A DNA stretch of 64,000 nucleotides from Arthrobacter gengyunqii (lineage in GTDB: Bacteria; Actinomycetota; Actinomycetes; Actinomycetales; Micrococcaceae), in the NCBI RefSeq assembly GCF_023022985.1, contig NZ_CP095461.1, positions 930,001-994,000 of the forward strand, read 5' to 3'. The translations under genes and the position numbers were made by a program. Shown piece by piece: positions 28,650-41,184 of the stretch. Under the pieces are notes generated by a model, which saw only the letters and a program-made list of their open reading frames with translations, was not told the DNA's origin and did not search any database. Position 1 is the first letter of the stretch. Every line of letters starts with the position of its first letter.

Positions 28650-29762
28650 TTGAAGAACTTCCCGCGCAGCTTCAAGCGCAACGCCGGCGTTTCCGCCGCC
28701 ATGCTGGGCGTTTCGGCGCTCCTGCTCTCCGGCTGCGGCGCCGCCCCCGAAGAAGAGGACAGCTCCTCCGAGGCCGCGGGCAGCGCGAACAGCGACTTCA
28801 CCGCCTGCATCGTTTCCGATGAGGGCGGCTTTGATGACCGCTCGTTCAACCAGTCCAGCTATGAGGGTCTGAAGGCTGCAGAGAAGGATCTGGGCGTCAC
28901 GGTCCGCGAAGCCCAGTCCCAGTCCGAGACTGACTTCCTTCCGAACCTGGACTCCATGATCAGCGAAGGCTGCAACCTCACGGTAACGGTCGGCTTCCTG
29001 CTGGCGGATGCCACGAAGTCCGTCGCGGAGGCGAACCCGGACCGGAACTTCGCCATCGTTGATGACAACAGCATCGAGCTGGACAACGTCAAGCCGATCA
29101 TCTACGACACGGCAGAAGCTGCCTTCCTGGCCGGCTACGTAGCGGCCGGCACCTCCGAAACCGGCAAGGTGGCCACCTACGGCGGCATCAACATCCCCAC
29201 CGTAACCATCTTCATGGACGGCTTCGCCGACGGCGTGGAGTACTACAACGAGCAGAACGACGCCGATGTAGCGCTGCTGGGCTGGAACAAGGCCGATCAG
29301 ACCGGATCCTTCGTGGGTAACTTCACGGATACCGTGGCCGGTAAGACCACCACCCAGAGCTTCCTCAACGAGGGCGCCGACATCATCATGCCGGTTGCCG
29401 GCCCCGTTGGCGACGGCACCCTGGACGCCATTGTCGAAGCCAATGCAAACGGCGGCAACAACAAGGTCATCTGGGTTGACTCCGACGGTTTCGAGACCAA
29501 CGACAAGGGCACCGAGTACATCCTGACCTCGGTCATGAAGCTCATGGGCGAAGCCGTTGAAGAGGTCATCACCACCGACGTCGAGGGCAGCTTCGACGCT
29601 GAGCCGTACATCGGCACCCTGGAGAACGGCGGCGTTGCACTGGCTCCGTACCACGACCAGGAAGATGCCGTTCCGGCCGACGTCAAGTCAGCTGTGGACG
29701 AGATCAAGGCCAAGATCATCTCCGGTGAGATCACCGTGGAATCTGCCGCCAGCCCCCAGTAA
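28650..29762 (+). CDS. BMP-family nucleoside-binding lipoprotein
   Basis: 370 residues, PnrA/BmpA-type solute-binding protein of a nucleoside ABC importer. Signal peptide with lipobox LLSGC near residue 28, an acidic Ser-rich linker, then the binding domain: DEGGFDDRSFNQSSYEGL, and later the IWVDSDGFE stretch. TTG 28650 is the likely start, with GGAGGA just upstream; the open frame further upstream has no signal peptide. Followed by a hairpin that could reduce transcription of the downstream ATPase and permeases relative to this binding protein. Confidence 0.93.
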   Translation: MKNFPRSFKRNAGVSAAMLGVSALLLSGCGAAPEEEDSSSEAAGSANSDFTACIVSDEGGFDDRSFNQSSYEGLKAAEKDLGVTVREAQSQSETDFLPNLDSMISEGCNLTVTVGFLLADATKSVAEANPDRNFAIVDDNSIELDNVKPIIYDTAEAAFLAGYVAAGTSETGKVATYGGINIPTVTIFMDGFADGVEYYNEQNDADVALLGWNKADQTGSFVGNFTDTVAGKTTTQSFLNEGADIIMPVAGPVGDGTLDAIVEANANGGNNKVIWVDSDGFETNDKGTEYILTSVMKLMGEAVEEVITTDVEGSFDAEPYIGTLENGGVALAPYHDQEDAVPADVKSAVDEIKAKIISGEITVESAASPQ

Positions 29763-29780
29763 CAAGGGGTAAGCGGCACC

Positions 29781-29828
29781 TGAACCGCCGTTCGTCCGGC
29801 TGCGTTGCAGCGGGGGGACGGCGGTTCA
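29781..29828 (+). terminator. Partial terminator inside the nucleoside operon
   Basis: An 11-bp stem (29781-29791 with 29818-29828) holding an inner 5-bp hairpin (29799-29811), followed by TTCTGTT. Between binding-protein and ATPase genes, such hairpins often set unequal transcript levels. Confidence 0.65.
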
Positions 29829-29895
29829 TTCTGTTCCGGGTACTCTCCATAGAGAGAAGCCCACACACTCAGACACAAACAGATTGGTTGGGGTT

Positions 29896-31436
<1,541 letters not shown>

Positions 31437-31440
<4 letters not shown>

Positions 31441-32804
31441 GCCCGGAGGAGAAAAACAGGCAGCCGGGCGAACCAGCCCATCGGAAAGAGGAAGCAGAGG
31501 CCGAAGAGATGCGGCTGCTGACCGCTGCCGAAACCGCAGGCGGGGCGCTGCCGCCGCCGCCCGTTCCGGTCCCCGAAACAGAGTTGCACCCGGAAGAGAA
31601 GCAGGCATCGGTCCTGCACCGCATCGTCACGGGCGACGCACTGGTTTCAGTGCTGGCAGTGGTGATGGCGCTGATCGTCGGCGGGCTGCTCATCGCGCTC
31701 ACTGACGAGGACGTTGCCGAATCAGCGGGGTACTTCTTCTCCCGGCCCGGGGACCTGCTGGGTGCTGCCTGGTCGGCTGCCTCCGGCGCCTATGCCGCCC
31801 TGTTCCAGGGATCAATCTTCAACTTTAAAGCCGATTCCTTCTCCCGGATGATCTATCCGCTGACCCAGACCCTGACGGTTGCAACACCGCTGATCTGTGC
31901 CGGGCTCGGCGTGGCCCTGGCCTTCCGGGCCGGTCTGTTCAACATCGGTGCGCAGGGCCAGATCATCATTGGCGCCACTCTGGCCGCATGGGTTGGGTTC
32001 AGCTGGCACCTGCCGGTTGGCCTGCACCTGATAGTGGTCATCCTCGCCGGAGCAATCGGCGGCGCAGTCTGGGGCGGCATTGCCGGCCTGCTCAAGGCAC
32101 GCACCGGCGCGCACGAGGTCATCGTGACCATCATGCTCAACTACATCGCGATCCAGCTGGTGCTCTTCCTGCTGACCACTCCGGGTTTCCAGCGCCCGGG
32201 ATCCACCAACCCGATCAGCCCGCAGCTTGACGACACCGCCATGTTCCCGCCGCTGCTGGGCAGCGGCTTCCGCCTGCACTGGGGTTTCATCATGGCCATC
32301 GCAGCCACAGTCTTCATCTGGTGGCTGTTGAACCGCTCAACCGTTGGCTTTGAACTGCGCGCAGTGGGCGCCAACCCTGCGGCTGCGCGGAACGCCGGCA
32401 TCAGCACCACCAAGGGCTATGTCATCGTGATGCTCATTGCCGGCGCACTGGCCGGTCTCGCCGGCGTCGCGCAGGTCTCCGGCACCGAGAAGGTGCTGAC
32501 CTCCGGGGTGGCCGCGAGCTTCGGCTTCGATGCCATCACGGTGGCGCTGCTGGGCCGTTCTTCCCCGTGGGGAACGTTCGCTGCAGGCCTGCTGTTCGGC
32601 GCTTTCCGCGCCGGCGGTGTCACCATGCAGACCAGCACCGGCACCAACATTGACATTGTGCTGGTGGTCCAGTCGCTGATCGTCCTGTTCATTGCTGCAC
32701 CGCCGCTGGTCCGTTCCATCTTCCGCATTCCGCCGCCCGGTGCCTTCAAGACGGCCGGCAAACGCAGCACCAAGAAAGCCAACGCAGCCGGAGGAGCAGC
32801 ATGA
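31437..32804 (+). CDS. Nucleoside ABC importer permease 1
   Basis: 455 residues, BPD_transp_2 family (NupP/RnsC-like). About 60 polar, Glu/Pro-rich residues come first, which is longer than usual, then eight to ten membrane helices with the [12 protein letters not shown] motif near residue 165 and [17 protein letters not shown] near 300. GTG start overlaps the ATPase stop (GTGA). Confidence 0.92.
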
Positions 32805-34090
32805 GCACCGCAACCGCACCCGCTTCCACCGGCCGTCCGGCCGCATCCGAGGCCATCCGGAGCTGGAAGACACCCATCATTCTGGGCGTCCTGGCGATCC
32901 TCGGCTTCATCCTCTTCGGGCTGGCAGCGCCGTCTTCCGACGTCACCTTCCGCCTTACCGAGGACAACGCAGCCATCCAGCTGCCCAACCTCGTGGTCTC
33001 GGCGCCCGTCCTGGGCTGGATCGCCTCGGTGGTTCTGCTGGCCTCGGCTGCTTACGCAGCCGTTTTGGTCAGCCGGTACCAGCGCATTCCGGTCTGGCTC
33101 ATTGCCGTGTTTGCGGTGTTCTTCATCGCAGCCTTCCTGACCTGGTCCATCGGCAGCGCCCGCAGCCCCAGCGTTGCCCTTTACGGCCTGCTGGCGGGGT
33201 CCTTCACCCTGGCCTTCCCGCTGATCTTCGGTTCACTCTCCGGGGTGCTCTGCGAACGCTCCGGCGTGGTGAACATTGCCATTGAGGGACAGCTGCTCTT
33301 CGGTGCATTTGCCGCCGCCGTTGCCGGATCGCTGTCCGGCAACGCGTTCGTGGGACTCTTCGCCGCAGCCGTTGCCGGTGTGCTGGTGTCCCTGGTGCTG
33401 GCCGTCTTCAGCATCAAGTACATCGTGAACCAGGTGATCGTCGGCGTCGTCCTGAACGTGCTGGTCTCCGGTCTCACGGGCTTCCTGTTCTCCACGGTCC
33501 TGGCTACGGATGCGGCCAAGTGGAATTCCCCGCCGCGCCTGCCGTCCATTCGGATCCCGCTGCTGGCGGATATCCCCATCATCGGCCCGATCCTGTTCAA
33601 CCAGTCCGTGATCGGGTACCTGATGTACGTTGCCGTGGCAGCCATCTACTTTGGCCTGTTCCACACCAAATGGGGCCTGCGCACCCGGGCAGTGGGCGAG
33701 CACCCCAAGGCAGCTGACACCCTGGGCGTGAACGTGAACCGCACCCGGTTCCTGAACGTCCTGCTCGCCGGCTCGGTAGCCGGCGTCGGCGGCGCGTTCT
33801 TCACCCTGGTGGCTGTCTCCTCCTTCAACCGGGACATGACGTCCGGTCAGGGATACATCGCCCTGGCGGCGCTCATCCTGGGACGGTGGAATCCGATCGG
33901 GGCGCTGTTCGCAGCGCTGCTGTTCGGCTTCGCCTCCAACCTGCAGTCGGTGCTGAGCCTGCTCGGCACCCCGGTCCCGAACCAGTTCCTGGCCATGCTG
34001 CCGTACGTAGTGACCATCTTCGCCGTCGCCGGCGTGGTGGGGAAGTCGCGCGGCCCTGCCGCGAGCGGCATACCGTACATCAAGGGGTGA
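32801..34090 (+). CDS. Nucleoside ABC importer permease 2
   Basis: 429 residues, BPD_transp_2 family (NupQ/RnsD-like). VVNIAIEGQLLFGAFAAA near residue 155 and LRTRAVGEHPKAADTLGV near 290 are the family signatures. Extra membrane helices at the N-terminus. ATGA overlap with permease 1, then a strong terminator. Confidence 0.92.
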   Translation: MSTATAPASTGRPAASEAIRSWKTPIILGVLAILGFILFGLAAPSSDVTFRLTEDNAAIQLPNLVVSAPVLGWIASVVLLASAAYAAVLVSRYQRIPVWLIAVFAVFFIAAFLTWSIGSARSPSVALYGLLAGSFTLAFPLIFGSLSGVLCERSGVVNIAIEGQLLFGAFAAAVAGSLSGNAFVGLFAAAVAGVLVSLVLAVFSIKYIVNQVIVGVVLNVLVSGLTGFLFSTVLATDAAKWNSPPRLPSIRIPLLADIPIIGPILFNQSVIGYLMYVAVAAIYFGLFHTKWGLRTRAVGEHPKAADTLGVNVNRTRFLNVLLAGSVAGVGGAFFTLVAVSSFNRDMTSGQGYIALAALILGRWNPIGALFAALLFGFASNLQSVLSLLGTPVPNQFLAMLPYVVTIFAVAGVVGKSRGPAASGIPYIKG

Positions 34091-34095
34091 CCAAA

Positions 34096-34140
34096 GGAAG
34101 GCGCCCTTTCCGGCAATTACTGCCGGAAAGGGCGCCTTCC
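34096..34140 (+). terminator. Terminator of the nucleoside importer operon
   Basis: Perfect 20-bp stem (34096-34115 with 34121-34140) and a five-base loop, just after the permease 2 stop. Confidence 0.9.
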
Positions 34141-34203
34141 CTTAACCCGCACAACCAAAGGCCGCCGGCCTGAACCGGCGAAACTGCTTCAAGTGAGGAA
34201 GCC

Positions 34204-34617
34204 ATGACAGAAAACACCGAAACCCCCGCCCCTGTGGACTGGGCCGAACTCACGGAGACGGCCCGCGCGGCACTGGCCCACGCCTACGTTCCCTATTCGA
34301 AGTACCCGGTGGGAGCGGCCGCCATCACCGATGACGGCCGGATCATCTCCGGGTGCAACGTGGAAAACGCCTCCTACGGTCTCACCCTCTGCGCCGAATG
34401 CGCACTGGTCAGTTCCCTGCACATGACCGGGGGAGGACGCCTGGCAGCGTTTGTCTGCGTGGACGGCGCCGGAGAAATCCTCATGCCGTGCGGCCGATGC
34501 CGGCAGCTGCTGTACGAATTCCGGGCACCGGGCATGCAGCTGCTCACCGTCAGCGGCATCAAGACCATGGACCAGGTCCTGCCTGACGCCTTCGGCCCCC
34601 AACATCTGGAAGGATAA
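34204..34617 (+). CDS. cdd: Cytidine deaminase
   Basis: 137 residues, tetrameric zinc type. GCNVENASYGLTLCAECAL supplies the catalytic Glu and first zinc Cys, PCGRCRQ the other two. Turns cytidine and deoxycytidine into uridine and deoxyuridine in pyrimidine salvage. GAGGA before ATG. deoA follows after five bases, so the pair is an operon. Confidence 0.96.
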   Translation: MTENTETPAPVDWAELTETARAALAHAYVPYSKYPVGAAAITDDGRIISGCNVENASYGLTLCAECALVSSLHMTGGGRLAAFVCVDGAGEILMPCGRCRQLLYEFRAPGMQLLTVSGIKTMDQVLPDAFGPQHLEG

Positions 34618-34622
34618 CCACC

Positions 34623-35912
34623 ATGAGTGCTGAGAAGTTTGACGCCGTGGACATTATTGGAATCAAGCGGGACCGGGGCGTGTTGTCACCGGAACAAATT
34701 GACTGGACCATCGATGCCTACACCCGCGGGGCCATCGCTGATGAACAGATGGCCGCACTGAACATGGCCATCCTGCTCAACGGGATGACCCGCTCCGAGA
34801 TTTCCCGGTGGACAGCAGCCATGATTGCCTCCGGGGAGCGGATGGACTTTTCCTCCCTGGGCAAGCCGACCACCGACAAGCATTCCACCGGCGGCGTGGG
34901 GGACAAGATCACCCTGCCGCTGGCACCCCTGGTTGCCGTCTTCGGCGTCGCCGTTCCGCAGCTTTCCGGGCGCGGGCTGGGCCACACCGGCGGAACCCTG
35001 GACAAGCTCGAAGCCATTCCCGGCTGGCGTGCCGACCTGTCCAACGAGGACCTGATGAAGCAGCTGGCCGACGTCGGCGCCGTCATCTGCGCCGCCGGCG
35101 CGGGCCTGGTCCCGGCGGACAAGAAGCTCTACGCACTGCGCGACGTCACCGGAACGGTGGAAGCCATCCCGCTGATTGCCTCCTCCATCATGAGCAAGAA
35201 GATCGCCGAGGGAACCGGCTCGCTCATCCTGGACGTGAAGGTGGGCTCCGGAGCGTTCATGAAGGACGAGGAGAACGCCCGCGAGCTGGCCGAGACAATG
35301 GTGGCGCTGGGCAAGGACGCCGGCGTCAACACGGTGGCACTGCTGACAAACATGGCCACGCCGCTGGGCCTCACCGCCGGAAACGCCATTGAGGTGCAGG
35401 AATCCGTGGACGTCCTGGCCGGCGGCGGCCCGGAAGACGTCGTGGAACTGACCGTGCGGCTGGCGGAGGAAATGCTGGCCGCCGCCGGCCTGCCCGACGC
35501 CGATCCGGCAGCCGCCCTGAAGGACGGCCGTGCCATGGACGTGTGGAAGCGCATGATTTCCGCTCAGGGCGGCGACCCCGACGCCGCACTGCCGCAGGCA
35601 CGTGAATCCGAGACCATCTATGCACCCGCTGACGGTGTGCTGCTGGAACTGGATGCCCTGTCCGTGGGTGTCGCCGCATGGCGGCTCGGAGCAGGACGGG
35701 CGCGGAAGGAAGACGCGGTCCAGGCAGGCGCCGGTGTCCGGATGCATGCCAAGCCGGGCGCCCAGGTCCGGGCCGGCCAGCCGCTCATGACCCTGCTGAC
35801 GGATACGCCGGAGAAATTCGAGCGTGCCAAGGAAGCCTTGGAAAACGCCGTCGTCATCGGTCCCGAAGGGTCCCGTCCCGCGCAGAAGCTGATCATCGAC
35901 CGCATCAGCTGA
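34623..35912 (+). CDS. deoA: Thymidine (pyrimidine-nucleoside) phosphorylase
   Basis: 429 residues. KHSTGGVGDKITLPLAP near residue 83 is the glycosyltransferase family 3 phosphate-binding signature, and SIMSKKIAEGTGSLILDVK near 190 carries the KxxS base-binding motif. Splits thymidine and deoxyuridine (possibly uridine) into base and sugar-1-phosphate. Acts after Cdd on nucleosides likely brought in by the upstream BMP transporter. Confidence 0.95.
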   Translation: MSAEKFDAVDIIGIKRDRGVLSPEQIDWTIDAYTRGAIADEQMAALNMAILLNGMTRSEISRWTAAMIASGERMDFSSLGKPTTDKHSTGGVGDKITLPLAPLVAVFGVAVPQLSGRGLGHTGGTLDKLEAIPGWRADLSNEDLMKQLADVGAVICAAGAGLVPADKKLYALRDVTGTVEAIPLIASSIMSKKIAEGTGSLILDVKVGSGAFMKDEENARELAETMVALGKDAGVNTVALLTNMATPLGLTAGNAIEVQESVDVLAGGGPEDVVELTVRLAEEMLAAAGLPDADPAAALKDGRAMDVWKRMISAQGGDPDAALPQARESETIYAPADGVLLELDALSVGVAAWRLGAGRARKEDAVQAGAGVRMHAKPGAQVRAGQPLMTLLTDTPEKFERAKEALENAVVIGPEGSRPAQKLIIDRIS

Positions 35913-36027
35913 CTGTCCCGGATACTTAACCGCCCGCCACCCCGCCGCCGGCGGGTTGGCGGGCACCAATGCGTTGGTGGCATCGTTGTAGGTACCAGAG
36001 ACCGATTCCGAGGAGAGACGCCTGCAC

Positions 36028-36810
36028 GTGCTGAGCGCCGCAATGGACAGTATTAACAACTTCATCCTGACGTCCGCCGACGCTTGGTGGGTCTACTTGG
36101 TGCTGTTTACCTTCTGCCTGATTGACGGATTCTTTCCGCCCGTGCCGAGCGAATCCATCGTGGTGGGACTGGCCGCGCTGGTGGCCACCGGCGCCGGCCC
36201 CAACCCTTGGCTGCTGATGGCGGCAGCCGCTGGCGGCGCTTTCCTGGGCGACAATCTCGCCTATCTGATGGGGCGGGGAATCGGTATTGAACGCTTCCGC
36301 TGGATGCGGGGACCACGGATGCAGCGCGGATTCGTCTGGGCCCGCAGGGAGCTGGACAAGCGTGCTGTCTCCCTCATTCTGGTGGCCCGTTTCATTCCCA
36401 TCGGCCGTGTGGTCGTTAACCTCACCGCCGGAGCGACCGGTTTCCCGCGGCGGCTCTTTGTGGGCCTGACCGCGATGTCGGCGGTGCTGTGGGCGGCTTA
36501 CAGTGTTGCCGTTGGAGCAGTGGCCGGCACCTGGTTCAAGGACAATCACCTGCTGGGTGTTGTGGTTGCCATTGCGGTTGCCATGGTGCTGGGCCTGATC
36601 ATCGACCGGGTCATCACCAAGCTCCGCGGCCCCACACCGCTGCAGACCAACCGGGACGCGGCTCGTTTGCGTGTCCAAGCGGCTCGGGCAGCCCAGTCAT
36701 CAACCGCATCCCAGTCTTCAACCACCCGCCGGACCGATGGCGGCACCGAGGGTGCCCGGCATGCCGATGACACCAAGCAGGACACTGAAAACCGGGCCGA
36801 AACACCCTGA
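36028..36810 (+). CDS. DedA family membrane protein
   Basis: 260 residues. SNARE-associated/DedA domain with FPPVPSESIVVGLAAL near residue 37, GAFLGDNLAYLMGRGIG near 73 and RFIPIGRVVVNLTAGAT near 120, about five membrane helices, and an 60-residue polar C-terminal tail. Family members act as lipid (undecaprenyl-P or phospholipid) transporters. GTG 36028 has AGGAGA eleven bases upstream; ATG 36043 is the alternative start. Confidence 0.9.
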   Translation: MLSAAMDSINNFILTSADAWWVYLVLFTFCLIDGFFPPVPSESIVVGLAALVATGAGPNPWLLMAAAAGGAFLGDNLAYLMGRGIGIERFRWMRGPRMQRGFVWARRELDKRAVSLILVARFIPIGRVVVNLTAGATGFPRRLFVGLTAMSAVLWAAYSVAVGAVAGTWFKDNHLLGVVVAIAVAMVLGLIIDRVITKLRGPTPLQTNRDAARLRVQAARAAQSSTASQSSTTRRTDGGTEGARHADDTKQDTENRAETP

Positions 36811-36844
36811 ACGCGGCCCGCCCCGAACAGTGCCGCAGCTCACG

Positions 36845-36850
36845 TAGAGT
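36845..36850 (+). promoter_or_regulatory. -10 box of the add leaderless promoter
   Basis: TAGAGT seven bases before GTG 36858; no ribosome-binding site. Confidence 0.5.
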
Positions 36851-36857
36851 TGGAACC

Positions 36858-38027
36858 GTGACTGAGCCTATTCTTCTTCCTGCCTCTGACCAGACCCTCG
36901 ACATCCGCAACCTGCCCAAGGTTTCACTGCACGACCATCTTGACGGCGGGCTGCGTCCCGCAACGATCATCGAGCTGGCCGCACAGGCCGGACACGATTT
37001 GCCCTCCACAGATCCGGTGGAGCTGGGGGAGTGGTTCCGCGAGTCCGCGGATTCGGGCTCCCTGGTCCGGTATCTGGAAACGTTTGACCACACGATTGCC
37101 GTAATGCAGACCCGTGAGGGCCTGGCGCGGGTGGCCCGTGAATTCGTTGAGGACCTCGCCGACGACGGCGTGGTCTACGCCGAAATCCGCTGGGCACCGG
37201 AGCAGCACCTCAAGGGCGGACTGAGCCTGGACGAGGCCGTGGAAGCGGTCCAGGACGGCCTGGACGCTGGAGTGGATGTCGTGGAAGCGCAGGGGCGCCT
37301 GATCCAGGTGGGCCAGCTCCTCACCGCCATGCGCCATGGCGACCGCGGCATGGAAATTGCAGAACTGGCCGTCCGGCACCGCCACAACGGAACCGTGGGC
37401 TTTGATATTGCCGGCGCAGAGGACGGCTTCCCGTCCTCCCGCTTCGCGGACGCTTTCACCTATCTGGCGGAGAACCAGTTCCCCGTTACTGTGCATGCCG
37501 GCGAGGCTGCCGGGGTGGACAGCATCAAGGATGCCCTGGTGCACGGGCGCGCACTGCGCCTGGGACACGGCGTGCGGATCGCCGAGGACATCGAGGTGGA
37601 CTTCGACGACGATGCCGACGACGCCGGCAGCGCTTCAGAAGGCCTTGGAGATGACACCGCGGTGGGCATGGTGACCATTGGACAGGTGGCCGGCTGGGTC
37701 CGGGACCGCGGGATTCCGCTGGAAATCTGCCCCTCCTCGAACCTGCAGACCGGTGCCATCACCTCCTTCGGCGCGGATATCGAATCCCACCCGATCGACC
37801 TGCTGTACCAGACGGGTTTCCAGGTCACGGTGAACACCGACAACCGCCTGATGAGCGGTGTCACGCTGACCGGCGAATTCGAGCTGCTGGCCGAAGCCTT
37901 CGACTATGACCTGGATGACATTCTGGAACTCACCATGAACGCCGTGGACGCCGCGTTCCTTCCGCTGGAAGAACGCGACGCGCTGGCTGCCTATGTGACG
38001 GAAGGCTTCAACCAGGCCCGTGGCTGA
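36858..38027 (+). CDS. add: Adenosine deaminase
   Basis: 389 residues. Zinc-binding KVSLHDHLDGGLRP near the N-terminus, GFDIAGAED, VTVHAGEAAG (zinc His and catalytic Glu), RLGHGVRIAED, and NTDNRLMSG (aspartates) are all intact. Converts adenosine and deoxyadenosine to inosine forms. An acidic Asp-rich insert lies at about residue 245-265, following the RLGHG motif. Completes the purine side of the nucleoside salvage set. The next gene overlaps its end. Confidence 0.95.
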   Translation: MTEPILLPASDQTLDIRNLPKVSLHDHLDGGLRPATIIELAAQAGHDLPSTDPVELGEWFRESADSGSLVRYLETFDHTIAVMQTREGLARVAREFVEDLADDGVVYAEIRWAPEQHLKGGLSLDEAVEAVQDGLDAGVDVVEAQGRLIQVGQLLTAMRHGDRGMEIAELAVRHRHNGTVGFDIAGAEDGFPSSRFADAFTYLAENQFPVTVHAGEAAGVDSIKDALVHGRALRLGHGVRIAEDIEVDFDDDADDAGSASEGLGDDTAVGMVTIGQVAGWVRDRGIPLEICPSSNLQTGAITSFGADIESHPIDLLYQTGFQVTVNTDNRLMSGVTLTGEFELLAEAFDYDLDDILELTMNAVDAAFLPLEERDALAAYVTEGFNQARG

Positions 38028-38712
38028 TTCAGCGCCCAACAGCGACAGCGATGACCTGGGCCGGCGGTTCACCCGCCTGGCCAGAATCATCGCCGTCCTG
38101 CGTGAACGCTGCCCGTGGACGGCCGCGCTGACGCACGAGTCCCTGCTGGAGTACCTCGTCGAGGAAGCCTACGAGGTTGTCGAGGCGGTGGAAGCAGGTC
38201 ACACCGGTCCGCAGGATGCCGATGAGCTCTCCGGAGAGCTGGGCGACGTCCTGTTCCAGGTTCTGCTGCACGCCCGCCTGCAGGAAGAATCCGGTCATTT
38301 TGGCATCGGGGACGTGGTGGATGCCCTGACCGCCAAGATGATCCGCCGCAATCCCCATGTCTTTGCCCCGGACGGCTCCGTCAGAACGGAAACCACTGAC
38401 GATCCCGAGGAAATTGAACGCGCCTGGGATGAGGTCAAGAAGAGGGAAAAACCCGGTCGGACCTCGCCGTTCGACGGTATCCCGGCAGGACTGCCGGCGC
38501 TTTTGCTGGCGGCTAAAACCCTGGACCGGGCCCGGCGCGCCGGGCGAGAGGTTCCGCCGGCCGCACCGGACCCAGCTCCGGAGCGTATGTGGCGGGGTTC
38601 CGACGAGCTGGGAGACCACCTGTTCGACGTCGTGCGCCAGGCGCAGGCGCAGGGTCTGGACGCGGAAGCCGCGCTGCGTGCCGCAGTGCGCCGCTTTACG
38701 GCCGGGCAATAG
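38020..38712 (+). CDS. MazG-type nucleoside triphosphate pyrophosphohydrolase
   Basis: 230 residues. A MazG domain at 20-125 with RERCPWTAALTHESL, EEAYEVVEAVE (the metal-binding ExxE/D pair) and DELSGELGDVLFQVLLHARL. The second MazG-like half is reduced to a helical remnant (GIPAGLPALLLAAKTLDRARR) and a short tail. Hydrolyses (possibly aberrant) NTPs to NMP and PPi. Eight-base overlap with add implies coupling. Confidence 0.92.
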   Translation: MADSAPNSDSDDLGRRFTRLARIIAVLRERCPWTAALTHESLLEYLVEEAYEVVEAVEAGHTGPQDADELSGELGDVLFQVLLHARLQEESGHFGIGDVVDALTAKMIRRNPHVFAPDGSVRTETTDDPEEIERAWDEVKKREKPGRTSPFDGIPAGLPALLLAAKTLDRARRAGREVPPAAPDPAPERMWRGSDELGDHLFDVVRQAQAQGLDAEAALRAAVRRFTAGQ

Positions 38713-38744
38713 GGTGTTCAGCGTTTCAGTGCAACCGGGTATAA

Positions 38745-40154
<1,410 letters not shown>

Positions 40155-40163
40155 GCCTGCTGC

Positions 40164-40197
40164 TGGTGGGTACCCTCGTTAACGAGGGTGCCCGCCA
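40164..40197 (+). terminator. eno terminator
   Basis: 17-bp inverted repeat (40164-40180 with 40181-40197, two G-U pairs) around CTCGTTAACGAG, ten bases after the stop. The ideal loop is formed by opening the central pairs. Confidence 0.75.
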
Positions 40198-40266
40198 GTT
40201 GTGTTTAAATGCCGTTGTTCACCGCCGCCGGGCAGCCCACGCCAGTTTCGCTTATCAAGGAGTTTC

Positions 40267-41061
40267 ATGCCCACCCGACGTCCGAAAGTTCCCAAGGCAG
40301 GATCCGGCGCGGACGGCTCCAACGCCGGTGGGCGCACCGGCCGCACTGCGGATAAGCCGGCCCGGCGACGGAACGCCGCCGCGGATCCGGACACCATCAG
40401 TGCAGTGAAACCGGTGGACAGCACGTCGGGCTCACCCAAGACGGACCCGCCCGGGACCGGCTCAGCCAGGACGGCCAAGCCGCGTGCAGCGAACACCGCA
40501 GCGCAGGCTGCCAAGCCCCGGGCGAAGACCGCCAAGCAGCCGTCCGCACCGGGAACCGGCGAGGACCCGGTGCAGGGCAAAGCTGCTGCCGCTGCCGGAA
40601 GGCTCCGCCGCCGGTCCCGGATTTTGTCCGAAGGCTCCGCCGCCGGACCGTCCGCGGAGGAAACCTCCGATGACCTGCGCCCCGTTCCGGCGAAGGCTTT
40701 CTCCGGGCGGTTGCTGGTCCTGGCCATGGTGACACTGGTGGTTACGGTGCTGTTGGCTCCCTCGGTGAACACCTACCTGCACCAGCGCTCGGACATTGCG
40801 GCCCTGGAAGCTGAGATTGCCGAACAGAAGGAAACCGCCCAGGCGCTGGAGGCCCGGCTGGAGCGGTGGGAGGATCCCAACTACATCAAGCAGCAGGCAC
40901 GGGAGAGAATTTTCCTGGTGATGCCGGGGGAGAGCCGGTACCTGGTCAAGGGTGAGCACGGGGTGGAGGACGTGGAGCAGGAGGCACAGGAGCAGGAAGA
41001 TGACCTGCAGTGGGTTGACGCGCTGTGGGACTCCGTCAAGAGGTCCGCCAACGCTCCCTAG
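40267..41061 (+). CDS. DivIC/FtsB-like septum formation protein
   Basis: 264 residues: a ~130-residue basic, Ala/Pro-rich disordered N-terminal region, one transmembrane helix near 157-175 (VLAMVTLVVTVLLAPSV), then a coiled coil (ALEAEIAEQKETAQALEARL) and the DivIC hallmark WEDPNYIKQQARERIFLVMPGE split over residues 205-225. Part of the FtsB/L/Q divisome complex. AGGAG five bases before ATG 40267. The long N-terminus is usual for actinobacteria. Confidence 0.92.
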   Translation: MPTRRPKVPKAGSGADGSNAGGRTGRTADKPARRRNAAADPDTISAVKPVDSTSGSPKTDPPGTGSARTAKPRAANTAAQAAKPRAKTAKQPSAPGTGEDPVQGKAAAAAGRLRRRSRILSEGSAAGPSAEETSDDLRPVPAKAFSGRLLVLAMVTLVVTVLLAPSVNTYLHQRSDIAALEAEIAEQKETAQALEARLERWEDPNYIKQQARERIFLVMPGESRYLVKGEHGVEDVEQEAQEQEDDLQWVDALWDSVKRSANAP

Positions 41062-41184
41062 GGTGCCTCCGTGCCGCCGGAACCGGACCCTGCGGCGCCG
41101 GCGGCGTTCTGCGCACAGTAATCTTAGAAGCGCAGTTATCAATCGCCCGGGCCTCGTCCAGGCCCCCAGGAAGGAACCTCCGGC

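Noticed and set aside
27213..29654. 813-codon minus-strand open frame across the amidohydrolase and BMP genes
   Set aside because: Spans two clear plus-strand genes and the intergenic region, no recognisable domain, no ribosome site; a shadow.
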